Positions 1 to 13,852 of a stretch of 64,000 nucleotides of DNA are shown here, piece by piece. Source of the stretch: Rhabdornis inornatus (taxonomy: Eukaryota; Chordata; Aves; Passeriformes; Rhabdornithidae); contig VWZS01004784.1 of NCBI GenBank assembly GCA_013397075.1, positions 1,375,263 to 1,439,262 on the forward strand, written 5' to 3'. Every line of letters begins with the position of its first letter. The first letter of the stretch is position 1. A model generated the notes under the pieces. It was not told where the DNA came from. It did not search any database and saw nothing but the letters and a program-made list of their open reading frames with translations. Both the position numbers and the translations under genes were made by a program.

Positions 1-519
1 CTCAGCACTGGTGAGGCCACACCTCGAGTGCTGGGTCCAGTTCTGGCCTCTCACTCAAGAAAGTCATTGAGGGGCTGGAGTGAGTCCAGAGAAGGGCAAT
101 GGAGCAGTGAAGGGCCTGGAGCACAAGTCCTGTGAGGAGTGGCTGAGGGAGCTGAGAGTGTTCAGCCTGGAGAAAAGGAGGCTCAGGGGTGACCTTATCA
201 TTCTCTACAACTGCCTGAAAGGAGGGTGTAGGGAGCTGGGGGTCAGCCACTTCTCCCAAGTGACAGGACAAGAGGACATGGCCTCAAGCTGTGCCATGGG
301 AAGTTCAGGTGGACATCAGGAGGAATTTCTTCACAGAAAGGCTGATTATACATTGGAACAGACTGCCTAGGGGGATGGTGGAGTCAGCATCCCTGGAGGT
401 GCTCTAAGAGAGACTGGACATGGCACTCAGTGTCACGGTGTAGTTGGCAAGGTGGTGTTGGGTCATAGGCTGGACTCGATGATCTCAAAGGTCTGTTCCA
501 GGCTAACTGATTCTGGGAT
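1..519 (+). mobile_element. CR1 non-LTR retrotransposon, 3' fragment, sense, truncated by the window edge
   Basis: The segment follows the bird CR1 consensus almost throughout. It has the end of the reverse-transcriptase ORF region (CACTGGTGAGGCCACACCT, then the GGAGAAAAGGAGGCTCAGGG motif), the ATTTCTTCACAGAAAGG stretch and the 3' terminus GGACTCGATGATCTCAAAGG. The 3' end near ATTCTGGGATG corresponds to the short direct repeats (ATTCTATG-type) that CR1 uses instead of a poly-A tail. The reading frame is interrupted and the copy is 5'-truncated or continues left of the window. It is a dead copy, moderately diverged, and the best evidence that this is avian DNA. Confidence 0.95.
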
Positions 520-2124
520 GTGGAATGGACTCTGGTCATATATAACAATCCTGTATAAACTCAGTCCATGTGTTTTGTCCCACATGTCTGTAATAATATG
601 GATTTGGCCCTGTTTCTGATGATGACCTTGAGGGTCTAGGCTGCATCAGACTTTTGGTCCTCACCAAATTCTGCATATTCCATTTGGAAAAGCAAGGTTT
701 ATAATGAAGTGCTTTATTGGGATACTGCAAATTCTCCCATAATTATATTCTGTTTTAAACAGTGTTGAGAAAAAAGCCATCTGCTTGATTCCATTGCCCT
801 CCTGTGACAGGCTATGATGTGTTTAAACTATCACTGCAACATCCCCCAGTCTGGCAGAGCAAGGTGCAAGGGATACACCCAGGCAAAGAAACTTCTCTAT
901 ACAAAACCTGGTCAGAAGTCAGAGCACCACTAGGTAGCAAAATCCATCTTGTTCCTCTAAATCTGAGCCTGAGCTGCTCTGTGAATCCAACAAACTGGCC
1001 TGAGCCAGCAGACGTCATACAGTGATAAGACTTGCTCAGTCACAGAGATATGAAGTAGAGGTGTGGAGAGGCAGAAAGAATGCCATGTGATGAATAGCTT
1101 TTAGAGTTCTCCTCTGTGATGCTTTCCATCTCAGGGCTCTGTCAGACAGAGAAAAGCAGGTTTGTTTGTTTGAAGTCTCAGCTATTCAGCTATGGAGATA
1201 GGCTATAAAACATGTATCAGTCTCTCAGGAGAAAAAGAGCTGCAAATGCTGGCACTGAATGACTGGGATGAAAAAGTCAGCCTCTTCCACCAACCCTCCT
1301 GTCAGAGGGCTTCTCCTCTGTGCGGTGACTCTCTCTCTGTGTGGAGAGGCAGCCATCATACTTTTGATTTTAGATTTTCAGCCATTTTCTAAGCTTTTTC
1401 TAAAGCTGATGTATTCATCTCCAGCTCAGAGTCCCACTACACATACCTGCAGCCCCACACTGAAAACTGTGTGGAGGCACAGCTCTGCTTAAATGAGCAG
1501 AAGAATATCCCAACTCTCTGTGCACTTCAGAGAACAACAGGAGCTTGCCACATTAATATTTGCTTCACTTCTCATGGGCTGCAAACTGCCTGCAGCCTGC
1601 TTGTCTCTCCACACCCCTCAAACAACTTCTTGCTTTTACTCATTGGCCAGTTTTCTCCCAGTTTGCCAGAAAAACAAAAACCCAAGAGGAACAAAGTTTC
1701 TACAAGTTTCATGAAAATCAAGAGCCAGCAAAAGGAGAGCAATTATGAGGGCTCTGAGAAAAGCTGCAGCATAAAGTAAATCCCATGAAACATGAGAGGA
1801 GGCACATCTCTCTGGACATCCAGCTGCAGGAAAACATTCAAACATAGCTCACATATTAATACACTACAAAGAACCCAACTGCACAACACAGGAACTCAGG
1901 CAGCCAGTCTTCCACCACTTGTGAAAAATGGTTCCTTCTTTCCTTTCCCCTTTCTCCTCTCAAATTACCCTCCCTTAGTTAAAGGCCCTTCTGAAGCTAT
2001 GACACGTTGAGAAGAGACCTCTCCTGAGTCACAGTCCAGTGAGGCAGTGGCCAGAAAGATCCACTGTTACCACTGCAAGGCTGTCTGTTTGACCTGATCA
2101 CACACACAGACAGTTTTGCTGACA
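520..2124. other. Unique intronic sequence, nothing recognised
   Basis: The short ORFs here (102 codons or fewer) overlap on both strands and have no domain-like content. No RNA gene or repeat family was recognised. Confidence 0.6.
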
Positions 2125-2270
2125 AAATAAAATAAAATTCAAAACAAAACAAAACAAACAAAAAAAAAAAAAAAAAAAAAAAACACACCCCACAAGTAAA
2201 AAAAGCCCAAACAAAACAAAAAACAACAGTCAAAAAAACCCCAAACCAAACCACAACAAAACAAAAACCA
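2125..2270. repeat. A-rich low-complexity tract with a 24-A run
   Basis: The tract begins AAAATAAAATAAAA, continues as AAAAC-type repeats, carries an uninterrupted A run at 2160-2183 and ends in an A/C-rich stretch (CCCCAAACCAAACC type). There is no retrotransposon body upstream, so it is not clearly a tail of a processed copy. Confidence 0.85.
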
Positions 2271-3014
2271 CATTTAACTAGCTCATGGCAAAGGACCTTT
2301 CAACCCCACAGCCAGGACTCTACTGGTACTGTTATCTGATAGCATCAAAAATTACATCAATGGAGGTAACAAGAAAAATCTAATTCTTAGTCTTTCCCTT
2401 TCTGGGGCTGACATAAGTCTGGATGTGGACATTTTATAACAGAAGTATCCACAGAACCCCTGTGGAGCTAAATCTACTCACTAACCAAGGAAGTTCCAGT
2501 GTGTGTAGTCTGAACTGGCCAGTTAAGAAAGCAAAACATTAGCTGAGAGCTTGTTTTTACCCAACCATGAGTTTAGTGACTGCAATAAATGTAAAACCAG
2601 AATGTTTTACAATTGCAAGCAGAAAGAACTGCCTCCCTTTGTCTCCATCCTACTAAAGGAAACTGGGCCACAATGAAAGTCTGGGGAAGTGAACAGAAAT
2701 CAAGCAAGCACGTGGTGCTGCTGCTTCCTGGTGTGATGTCCCAGCTTATAGCAATATCACAGACTCCCTAAATTGAAGATGATGTCTTTGCATGCAAGAG
2801 CCATCAGTGGGCTTTTAGTTCCATTAATCTGTCTAATCCCACAGGGAAGCTTCTGGCAACTTCACTATCACATGGTAATAAACACCACAGCTCTGTGCTG
2901 TATGAAGAGAGGCTCCCTTTTGTTTTAACTGCCGCCACTTAACAAGTACAAAACCATGGAGCCCCATGCTGCCATTGGTGATTTCACTGATTGTTGTCAT
3001 ATTCTCCACAGATC
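2271..3014. other. Unique intronic sequence, nothing recognised
   Basis: No coding, RNA or repeat signal was recognised. ORFs are under 70 codons apart from chance overlaps. Confidence 0.55.
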
Positions 3015-3160
3015 TTTTTTTTTCCAGTCTCAAGACTCCCTGTTTATTCAGCCACTCCTTCCTTGTACAAGCTATTCATGCCTCTGATAATTCTAGTTTT
3101 ACTAGTCTAATTACATCTTTTGTCGTGGATGCCTCAGGGACCAATCTTCCTGCAAAAAAA
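3015..3160 (-). mobile_element. Decayed CR1/L3-like LINE fragment, antisense
   Basis: The plus strand resembles the antisense of CR1/L3 elements in order: TTCCAGTCTCAAGACTCC, TTATTCAGCCACTCCTTCCT, then a CATGCCTCTGATAATT segment. These align with the family's pattern of CTCCAG-ACTAA, CAGCCTTTCCTC and TGATCATTTT-type blocks. Divergence is high, so this would be an old insertion. A repeat search would settle it. Confidence 0.45.
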
Positions 3161-5880
3161 CCCCAACTATCCAAGTATATCAGCATAGACCCAGAGTATC
3201 TAAATAAAACCACTTTCTGCCATTAGACATAAGGTTTTACATTATCAGTACTTCTGGAACCATAACTCATCAGTTCTAGTGGACTTTCAGTTCCATAAAG
3301 TTTCAAAAGTATCTAAAACCAGAGATCCCCCTGGGGAAAAAGAAGTTCAAGCAGATCACAGTTTTGGTAATTTCTCTTGAATTTTTTTTTTTCCTTTTAG
3401 TTTGCATGTCATGTAAACAGCAGAATATCCACCTCTATTACTATTATGATCCCAGCACCCTTCCTCCACCCCCTTTCTTTTTTGATTAATGGTGATTCCC
3501 ATCACCAAACATCCAAAAGACTTGAAGATGACCTTTGTTGATAAATTTCCATCTACAACATAGAGTGGAGACTGGCAAGGAAAAATGAACTGCCATGAAA
3601 CACTAGTCTTTGTGATTTGCAGTTCAAAATAAAGGTGAGAAGAGATAACTAGGAACACTGATCCTTCTCTATGTTTTTACAGGAAAGGTATCCTCCTTTG
3701 TTTATGCCATATGAGCCTTTGGGAGGACACTGGATGTCTCAGAGGTTTAACAAAAGGATATGGAATATTCCACCCCTGAAATTATGGCCAATAAAACACA
3801 GGGGTTGCAAATATCAGTCACATTTCTGCTGCTGATTGCTCGTCAGCATTTCATTTGGTCACCATCACACAGGGCAGGGGGGCTGTTCACACCAGTCATT
3901 TCCTGGCAGAGATGACTACTCAGATGGGCATGAACAGTCTATGGAGATGCAGTTTTTGTGTATTAACCCTACAGGGATGGTGGGGGCTAACTTGAAAGCC
4001 ACATGTTCGCATGGTGCTTGTACTTGTCCTGTAGGAACACAGTGATGCTTTAGATATCCCCAGCAACCACTGACCACCCACAACATGACACAGGGTACCT
4101 AAGTAGCATTCACCATCAGAAAACAGGGTGTCCTTCCCCAGTCCCTGATCTTTTCTGCACCCTTACCTTCAGATACACCATCTTTGTGGAAAAACAGAAG
4201 TAGTTTCAGATCTAAAATATTCTGTAAAACCACCCAAAGAAGCCCTCTTTTGGGATGCAGAGAGGGAGGGCAAGGGGATTGCAGGAAATGGGTAGAACGG
4301 CAAAAAAGGTGATGGATGCTTGGTAAAGCAGAACTAGGAGTCACCAGATCAACCAAAAAAAATTGAGCACCAGAGTGGCATTCCCTGCTCAAGGACATTT
4401 AGAAGCACTATACCTCATCCACTGTAGGACACAGATTTGGCTAAAGGCAGCTCTGAAGCTGTCTCAACATTTTGCTTCTACCAAAGAATGGCAAACTACT
4501 CTGAAGCAGAAATAAACTGATGGACCAGCCAAAACCCAGCCAAACTGATGGACTCTAAGACCTGATGGCAGGCTAGAGCCTGTACTATAAAAGCCTGTAG
4601 CAAAGAATTCTTTCAGAGAACCTGGGAACCTGATCAGAGCAAGCAGGTTGCAGGTGCAGTGGTTACTAAGCTTTGCTTTATACTCTGCTGCTGAATAGTC
4701 CACAATAGGCAGGCACAAAAGCAACAAAGATTGGTGCCTCCTACTGTGAAACTGAAATAATTCTACCATTTGTAAGATTCCATTTTCTCTCTACCATGGC
4801 CCTTAAAATTTAAATTTAGCCACTTACAAACTAGGTAGCTCTAGCTCACAAGCCTGTCCACACTATTTTGTATAGACAAAAACTGTAAACTAAGAGGATG
4901 CTTTATTCACCCTAAAATAGATGAGGATATATTGCTTTTTTAAGGTGTCTTCCACCCTTCCGTGTTAAAAGAGACCAGAGCCACCAACACACAAGTAGCA
5001 CAAAGCAAGGTGTATCTCACCATAAATGGGTTAGAAAATGGCATGCACTGAGCTGGCAGTACAAACGAAGAGGAAGGACCTCAGCCATCCTGACTGAGAT
5101 GAAAAGTTCAGGATTTACTATAATGTTCTAGTGCTCTACATTTAAAATGTTATTATTCTGGACATGTATGAGAATTACTATGAGAAGCAGGTGCCAAACA
5201 GTATCAGGACTCCACTGAGACTTACACAATCTATCACATTACAAAATGAAGAGAGCAGAGATAAGCAGAGAAGTATAATATGGATTTCCCAACAGTTGCT
5301 GGCAGCATAAAGAATATAAACAGAGACCTGATAAAATGTAAAATAGCTTGTCCTCAAAAGCTGGGACAAACCCTTCCCTTCACTGCTTGCTTGTCCTGTT
5401 ATACCACTGATGAACTGGCAATCCTTTTCTGGCCAGGGAAAGCTGATGCCTGCTGGTAGAAACGGTTCCTCCCAGAACCTCATCAGATGAGATGCAGACA
5501 CAACCCAAGACAGAGTTCAGCCACCTTAAACCAGGGGCAACCTGGACCTTAGAGAGTTTGACTTTCCATGGGCCTCTACTTTTTCTGCTCTGGTCATTTC
5601 TCTGCTGCAAAGTCTATGCAAAAGCATTACTTCTTTACAGCTCTGAAGAACTACACTTCATCATTACTCATTTTCCATTTGTACTGTCTAAAAGATCTGA
5701 CATATTTATCGTGTTCTTGATTCTGATGTATTCTAATTTTCCAAAGAGGTGTTTTATGCATCCCTGATAAGGCAGTATATTGATTTGATTCCAAGCACTT
5801 GACTGACTCAGCAAAGATGGCCTTATCAACACATATTCAAGAAATTTGGTCTAGAGGACACTTTAATAGCCTCAAAGATA
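3161..5880. other. Unique intronic sequence, nothing recognised
   Basis: Several chance ORFs of about 100 codons occur on the minus strand (for example 5178-5501 and 4464-4769). None has a domain or a coding-like amino-acid pattern. No RNA gene or repeat family was recognised. Confidence 0.55.
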
Positions 5881-5902
5881 AAAGACAGCTTTGATGACAA
5901 AG

Positions 5903-5946
5903 CCTCATTAATTAATCAGATATTAATTAGATAATTAATTAGAAAC
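5903..5946. promoter_or_regulatory. Cluster of TAATTA-type homeodomain sites
   Basis: Several overlapping ATTA/TAAT cores are packed into about 40 bases (ATTAATTAATCAGATATTAA followed by TTAGATAATTAATTAG). This fits homeodomain binding and the surrounding 5880-6160 sequence looks like conserved non-coding DNA. It may equally be AT-rich low complexity. Function is inferred only. Confidence 0.3.
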
Positions 5947-6160
5947 AAGGCCCTTCCCAGGCCCTTTTCTACTTTTATTACTATAGCTAAAAATGCTTCT
6001 CTAATGATTCTCTGAAGTAGCTAATCATTTTAATTTGCAGTATTTTATAGCAAAAGGGAGTGCTTTGAATGTAGGATTTTGTGAAGCACTTCTAGAAGTT
6101 CCATTTAATATCTACACTCTTCTGTGCATATTTAAACTGGAAAATTTCTCTTAAATGTGT

Positions 6161-9100
6161 CTTGAACAAAATGTCAAGGGGAGACTATGGAACTGCCCCC
6201 TCGCTCAACTCTGTATTTTTGTGGTAGATGTGGATGACAAAGAATTCCTTCCAGCCACTCAGAGAATAAGCACACTCTGGGTTACACAAACTACCCTGAG
6301 AGGAGCTCACCATACCCTTCTTAAAAAGCGGGGCAGGTGACTCAAATCTTAGTTTCCTAGCTGGAGATGCACACATGTGTCCACTCATGCCCCCAGGGAA
6401 GGTGATTTACCCAAAACTTGCTTCTGACACTGTCCGCCTGTTTTGGCATCAGTGGTAGGCAGCACTGTGGGGACATTTAGATGAACCTGAGTCATGCCTA
6501 AAATAACACAAGGCATGTTAATTTTTTCAAACCATCAGCAAATCTTTGCAAAACGGATGTAATTTAAAAAAGAGGGCAGTGATAAAGATAGTTTAGTCCA
6601 GTTCCTTAGACGCAGATATGAAAAATTGCAGACAATTCCCAAACCAACTCTTACAGTCAGCCTGCAGCTCCTTCCAGTCCCTACCTCAGCTGACCCCTCT
6701 CCCACAAGCCTTATGTCTACCCCTACTTGTGACCCACAAAGGTTACTGTCCCCAGCAGCACACCCACACAATCTGAACATAAATACCACAGAATCCTGCC
6801 TGACCTCAGGCAAGGCTCCTCAGCACTCCGTTTCACATTAACTTAACTTCCTGGGGAAAAACTGACTCTTACTGTTCCCAAAAATAAAAAAAAATATGAA
6901 GCTCACGAGATGCAACCACCTGAGACAGCTGGGGACTGGCAACGAAAGAACCTTCTAGACTTAGGAACACACCTTTACCTCCAGTCTTATGACTGAGAGC
7001 CTCCATGTGCTACTTTTCCAGAACTAATAGCGCTGCACCAGATCCCCAATTAGTTAAAATGAATATGGCCCTATCACATACAAGTGAATGAATAATATTA
7101 GCAGATTTACACAAATTTACACAATAAAGGTCAGAACCCACTGTATCTGTGTATCTCTATAAAGGCTAATAACAACATTAATAAGAGGATGTAATGCATT
7201 TTGCAAGCATTTCACAATTTTGCATTTGTGAGACTTCTGCATTTCTGAAAGTCTTCAAAGTTTAAAATTGCGTATACAAGTCAAAGCAATAGTGCGAATT
7301 TAGTTTTCTAAAGAAGAAAACAGAATTTGGAACCGTAAAAGAACATAAGTCTCAGGCTAATATTGCTCTCAACAGGTATTTTGTGGTGTTCATATTCCCA
7401 CCAGAACAGACTTTGGCACAAGTTGTCTTTCAATATGAGAAATAAATATATAAAACATAAAATCAGCACATTCCTGAATCCTTCAAAGTTTATCCATTCC
7501 CATTACCATTGAAATATCCATGACAGGGTCTGCAAACCCTCCCAGCCTTTTGAAATAACATTTTTGAGCATCACATAGCAGAGACATCATAATTCACCAG
7601 ACAGAAGGAGCTTCCAGGCCAGATTATACAGCTGACAATGCTCTTCTGTAGGCTGCACCGCTTGCTCTGCAGGGTGACCTGGTTATACAAGTGGCTCCCC
7701 AGGCAAGAAGCTAGGGTTGTTCTGAATGCTCCCAAATGGCTCTGGTCCTTTCTCATCCAGACAGTCAGATTATGACACTGTATTCTCTCCTAGTTCCTCA
7801 GAGTGAAGAATTTTGGTTGAGAAATACAGGACAGGGATTTAAGTGCGAAAATGAAAGACAACTGTCACCCAGTTTCTTGGTCTGTGCAATAGTCAGATCA
7901 GCAGCTGGATTACACCTCTCCTAAATTCAGTGACACACTGCAGGTAAGTATTTCACAACAGCACTGCTTGAGTGTGAGTTTTATTCATTCCCTGAGCACG
8001 AGGATTAATAGCCTTGACTCCAGTTACCACATTTCAAAATGCAGACACTGGGGTCTAAGCTTGCATCAAATACAGATTCTGCAAAAAGGTGAGCTTGCAG
8101 TTTATCATCAAGTTTAATAAATTACTGTGATCCATAGGGCAGGGGTCTCCCTATTTCCCCACCAAACATTTGCCAGTTGTGGGCAGCTCAGAAAGCACAG
8201 AGCTGATCACAATGCCCTAAGAACTTCACTGCCTAATATATTTCAGACCACCGCGTTGGTTCAGTCATCATTTCACCCCAGAAAAGCCTCCTTTTCCTGT
8301 CATCTTTTGCACTCAGCCCTCAGAAGCTCATCTAACACAAAACACTTTGCCTTTGGGAGAATAAACCTGTTGGAATCTTTTCAGACAGAAGATCAATAAA
8401 ATGGGAGCAGCTTGAAAAGTCAATCAGCATCAGCAAGTCCCCCAGGTGATAGCTGAGTGATTATCTTTTTAACGAAGAAATAGCAAATGGAGCACAAGGA
8501 AATGCACATCCCCTTCAAACTCATGAGGGAAGGTATGTGAGGCTGACACAAGGACAGAAAAACAAGCACTGGCAGAAACCACTCATCTCTCCAGTTTGAA
8601 AGGTTCACTTAAGAAACAGTCAGCAAGATCCAGCTTAAAATTGTTCAAACTGAGAATTGGCTCCAGTACTACATTGCAGCTATTTCCTCTAGGTATCAGA
8701 GGAGGAATACTTTTGTTTAGAGCCCAAAACACAAGGATAAATATCCCTATGCTTTTACTCCTAAGTAGTGTGCCGAGAAGGTTCTTATTCATAAAGTCTT
8801 GACTTTTATCTAAATTAATTTAATGAAGGGCTAAGTACCCTGCATATTATCAATGCAAATGAAAGGAGAAAGCTGTCCATGATCCAAGTCCTTTTCCTAA
8901 ACACACCATGGATTTACTTTATGTCTTTGGATTTAATCATAGAAAGACTCAAACACAAACCATCAACCTGCAGACTCAAAGGTTCCCTGAAGAAATAACT
9001 CTCTTGTATTAAAAGCATTGGAAGGTATCTTGGGAGACCTGCAGGGTTCCTACTTTGCCACAGGTTTCCTATGTGGTTTTCCCACGGGAGGGCACATTTT

Positions 9101-12100
9101 GCTGTTGTTCCAATCACCTAGGTTGGAGTATAGCACCTCCCAAAGGTTCACACAGAGGAAGACGTTTCAAACTATAAACCGAGACCTACAGTTTCCTGTC
9201 CATGGCAGATGGATTGGGCTGTGTGAGGTCCTGTGCCCTGCACCATGACAGAGCTCAGAGTCCCCCCATGTAGTTGTCTATCCAAGCATTCAAGTCTATG
9301 ACTGCATATTTTGGGCCTTTAGCTGTGCTTTCCACTTAAACCTGGGTACCAGTCTAGCTCAAGGTATCAGCCTAGCGATCAATCAACTGTTGTTCATGTT
9401 ACTGACAACACTGTCCATGGATCCACAGCTAAAAAAACCAAAAAATTAGACCCAAATTCAATAAATTGTGAAGTATATCTTTAATTATACTCTAACCCAG
9501 CAGGATTAGAGCCCCTGGAAGGTTTTAAAGCAGTGGCACTTAAGTTCTTCCAGTGATGTTATTTAAACCAGGAAAGAAACGGCTTTTTTTTTTCCTTCTT
9601 TCTACTCAACCTGATACTTCAAAAGCCAATGACAAAATGAAGCATGATATTACACTCCTGGAAGGTATCTTTAAGTCCCCCATGGATAATGTCAGCATAA
9701 AGGGTTGCCCGTCTTTTAGCAGGTAAATTGCAATAGCCTGTGATTAATTAGGAAATAGTGGCAACTCATCATTGGCCATTTCCTTATCCCTTTTAGCTGT
9801 CTTACCAGAAGGCACGTGGTTTGTTTTAACATCAGCTTTAACATTCTGGAAATGAATCTTCCTGCTGGCTGAACAGGAATGCTCTGATATAACCCCCCTG
9901 CAGTAAACAGGGGTCTGATCAACCACCTGATGCAGAGGCAGTTCTGCAGATTTGTCTGTGCACACCTTTGCAGGTTTTACTCTGAGGACAGTGGAGAAAA
10001 TTAAATATAGATACAAAATAGGGAGATTCATATATTGCCATGATTTCTAGCATAAGCATTTAGTCATGGCTGATAGGTCAGCGAGCAGTGCATGGACACC
10101 CTGAGCATAAAAACATGTAGGAAAAGTGGTTCATCTCTGCAGTTTATTCCAAAGAACCAGGGCAGTGATGAGTGGCCAGAGGCTCAGAATAGATGAATTT
10201 TCTTCCCCCACCTCTGTCCCTTCAAAGGGTCCCTGTGAGGGCATCTGGACAAGAAAGCTGCTGGATTCACACCTCTGCCTTGAGTGTACTGCAGATTGCT
10301 CGTGCTCTAACATTAGGCCCTCGGCTATTATATGTCCAAAAGCAACTACTCATCCCATCCAAAACTGGAAGCCTCAATACAGTACAGTGTGCTCCTCAGA
10401 ACATCCTGCATCATCCACTTTTAAATAAGCACCACAGAGAACCTGCATCACTTAGTTGAAAATAGAAACTGGTGAGAGGATCTCCCACTACAGGAAATTT
10501 GCTCATCTTAACCAAGCTTCTCTTAATTCATTTCCCCCATCCCTCCCTCTCCCAATATCTCTTGAACCCCTCTAGTGTGTGCCTATATTAATCACAGTCC
10601 ATGCAGACAAAAAACTTTACCCCAGAGTCTATTTTAGACAAAAATATTTATTTGTCCTTGACTCAGACGTAAAGAGAATAGGTCTGTGTTAATGAGCTAC
10701 AATCATGGATCAATAAAGTTCATACTGAGCTTTAAGTGCAGTGATTACTGAAAGAGGGAATGCAGAAAGAGATATAACATCGTGTACATATGCATCATGT
10801 ACTATTACACAGCTGCTAAGCTTCAAAACAATGTGTTTGTAATAATCAAAGCAGCGTGGTGAAATAGCAGCTGTCTTCTCAAGCCAACTGTAACAACACA
10901 TTGGGAATGCTTTCTAAAGGGGTTATTTTTTGTCCATACTTTACACAACTGATGCTGAAAATAGAAAAAATAAATAACGGTGGGGTTTTGCGACAAGTCA
11001 TTATTTTGCAAAGATTGCACTTTAATAGCTCTGGTACACAAAGGTACACAAAGTTTTTCATGAATTATTCTCCCTTCCTCATGGATGAGGGCAGACGATA
11101 AACATGGGTTTCTTTAACCCCCACCTTCTCTCTGTCTCTTTTTATTTTTTTACATCTCATTCTGCCACCACTTATCAGTGTCCCTGCAGCAAAAACGGGG
11201 AAAATATTAAATGCATTTCCAGGAATTCTATCTCATCCTTAATGACACCATCAATAATTGCTGTCACAAGCTAATATCATAGTTGCAACCTTACAAGGAA
11301 GATAAAGAGGCAGGGTTTTTCACACTGAGGTTTCTAGACAGGCTCTAAATGGGATTTTGCTGCATACTTTGAAATGCCTCCTGGATAGCTCAGTGGGAAC
11401 TGAAAACAGGTTGAATCCACACAAGGGAGTACTAAACCTAGGGCTGAACCATGAACATCCCAGAATGATGTTGGATCCAGAAGGCAGGTAAATAAATACA
11501 GCAAATGCTGTCCTTACAGCAAGCCTTTGGACACCTTTGGACACCAGGATACCCTCAGGCAGATACTTCTTCATGCATGAAACAGATTCACATGATTCAT
11601 TCAGCAGGACCCAGATGTCCTTTAGTGCCTATGCCACCATGCAAGTAAGACCTTGCCATCACAATAGGCATACCATTAAAGGAATTTATTCTCAAAGATG
11701 CTTTAAAAAAATAAAAAATGGAACGCCTCCTAGTTGAAACCTCTGACTGGCAAGCTGAGCAACTTCTCTTCACATATGGGCAGCCTGGGGACCTTGACAC
11801 AACCTGCACCCCACACAGACCTGCCTCACACCACTAATCTGCAGAGGAGCAGTTTCCTGAGAACTTCTTGTGAACATGCTGAAGGGTAGACACTGACAAC
11901 CATCATGTGTTGGCACATCAAACCAAGAACAGACCAGTTATTTGAGTGATTCTCTACACCCTCCTGAGTGCATCCAGGCACATCCTTCAGACTTGAGCAG
12001 AGAGAGAGACAGGAATTATGACTGTCAGACTGAACTTCAGCTGGGAGGTAGCAACTCCAAAGCCCAGATGTTTGGAGTCACTATGACTTCTCAGGTGACT

Positions 12101-13784
12101 GAATTATTAATTCCCAAATAGATTTTAGTATACCAATCAATAGAAAACAGAGGAGAGGGAAAATCATGCTGGGAAATTACCATTAATTTTGCACATTGGA
12201 ATCTCCATGTAATTAATACTTAGTATGGCACGCTTGCACTTCTTGTTGCACCCCCTGAGAAAAAGCCCAACAAGAGCTTTGCTAGACAGTGTTTCATTTC
12301 TATTTCAGCAATGAAGATATTCCCTCTGCTTTTCCTTACTACTGGCCAGAAAACACAGTTCAGACCTCCCCTCCTGAACAGTCCAGTGATGTAGACCGTC
12401 TCCAAAATTTGGTTAGAAACATCACCCTGCTTTTGTTTACTCTATGCCATCAACCAAATACACCGTTCAATAACAAGAGCGAAAAATGAGTCATAGACCA
12501 TAGTGCTTCAGTATCATAAACACACTGTCAGACAAGAAGTCTCTGAATGTGGCAGAGGGAAATTGGAGTTTAAATTTTTTCTTTCCTCAAAACACAATGA
12601 TTTGGTTCACCTTTTTAAAAAGTTTAGAAAATTAAAGAAAAAGGCAGAGTTAAGGTGACAGCAAAGTCTACACCATGGATGCCCTCAGCTCCATGTACTG
12701 AACCCAAGAGCACAGTTTCAGAAGTGTCAGAGTTTATTATTCTGGAGCTGTTTAGACCCCACCACATGAGAGTCTGGTCCAAGTTCACGCCAGTGCAGTC
12801 AGCTCCAAGAGTCAGAGCCTCTAAGCAAGAGCAGAAGCAAGGAGTGATTTGCTCCAGACTAGAGAGCTGTAAAATACTTTTCCAATGTCAGTGCCCCACT
12901 CTAAGCAGGACAGAAAGAACAGATCTTATCATTCCAACACATAAAGAAGGGGAAAGGTATACTACAATAATTTCAGCAAAAATAATTGCTTTGTGCCTAC
13001 ACAAACTAAGATTTTCTGCACTGCATTACCTTCCCCAGACCAGTGTATATGCAATGCAAATCAACCTTCAAGCAGCATTTGTACTACAATAATAACTTGG
13101 AAGAACTTGTTTAATATCAGAAGACTTATTGGAGCAGATGAATGGCTCTGACATGATATCCATGGGATAGAAATTCAATTAAAAACTGCAAGTGGCACAG
13201 AAGTGGTAGTTATTGTTCAACATGTACCATGGGACCCTTGCTGAAATACAGCTATTAGCTGTATTGGTTGAGAAATTCTGGGGTTTTTTATGGCAATCTG
13301 TTAGCTTATAGAAAGTTAAATTAATAAAAACACAGAATCACTCTCATGTTACGAGAACAGAGCAAAGCCAAGGACTAGTTGCATATTTTATAATTATGGA
13401 TTAAGTGCATTATGCCAAGGAAATTAGAGATATCACAAATATAATAAAAATTAAGATTGTCTGGCTCTAGTGCTGATGACATGCTGGTTTGACAAGGCAG
13501 TGCCTGCTGGTTTGCCCATCCATACCTCCCCAGGATGTTAATAATTATTCCTAATCCTAGCATCTACATTCATGAAGTGTTCAGCCCTCGGTGGAGATAG
13601 ACTTGCATGAGAAAGTTACTTCCCTGCCTATTAGCAGCATCCCAAAATCATCTTCTGTTTTGTGGAGTTTGTTTTGCCCCCAAAGAACAAGAATAAAAAG
13701 GATGGAAGGATGTTCTTTGTTTGTTTTTTAAGTTAGATGGAGGGCAGACCTCAGTGAGAAATCATTCCCTAAGCTCATACAACT
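6161..13784. other. Unique intronic sequence, nothing recognised
   Basis: The longest ORF is 145 codons on the plus strand (12655-13092). It has no recognisable domain and unremarkable composition, and I treat it as chance. An isolated consensus donor-like CAGGTAAGT on the plus strand at 7941-7949 lacks a supporting exon. Confidence 0.55.
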
Positions 13785-13852
13785 TTTGCCAAGTCACAAA
13801 GATGGGATAGGCAGGAATCCCAGGATGAAAGTTTGGCTTCCTGACATCATTT
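13785..13852 (-). mobile_element. Possible MIR-like SINE relic, antisense
   Basis: The order TTGCCAAGTCACAAAGATGG, then GGCAGGAATCCCAGGATGAA, then TTTGGCTTCCTGAC resembles antisense MIR (AAGGTCACACAGCTAG, AGCCAGGATTCGAACCCAGG, CTTCCTGACTCC). The match is short and diverged. Confidence 0.4.

Noticed and set aside
80..370. 96-codon ORF at the left edge
   Set aside because: It runs through the CR1 reverse-transcriptase tail and 3' region. The element is broken and non-functional.
7941..7949. CAGGTAAGT on the plus strand, a consensus donor
   Set aside because: No acceptor with a pyrimidine tract and no coding or conserved exon next to it. It is also antisense to the gene. One such match is expected by chance.
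12655..13092. 145-codon plus-strand ORF
   Set aside because: No domain, no coding-like residue pattern and no splice or promoter context. ORFs of this length are expected by chance in 64 kb of this composition.
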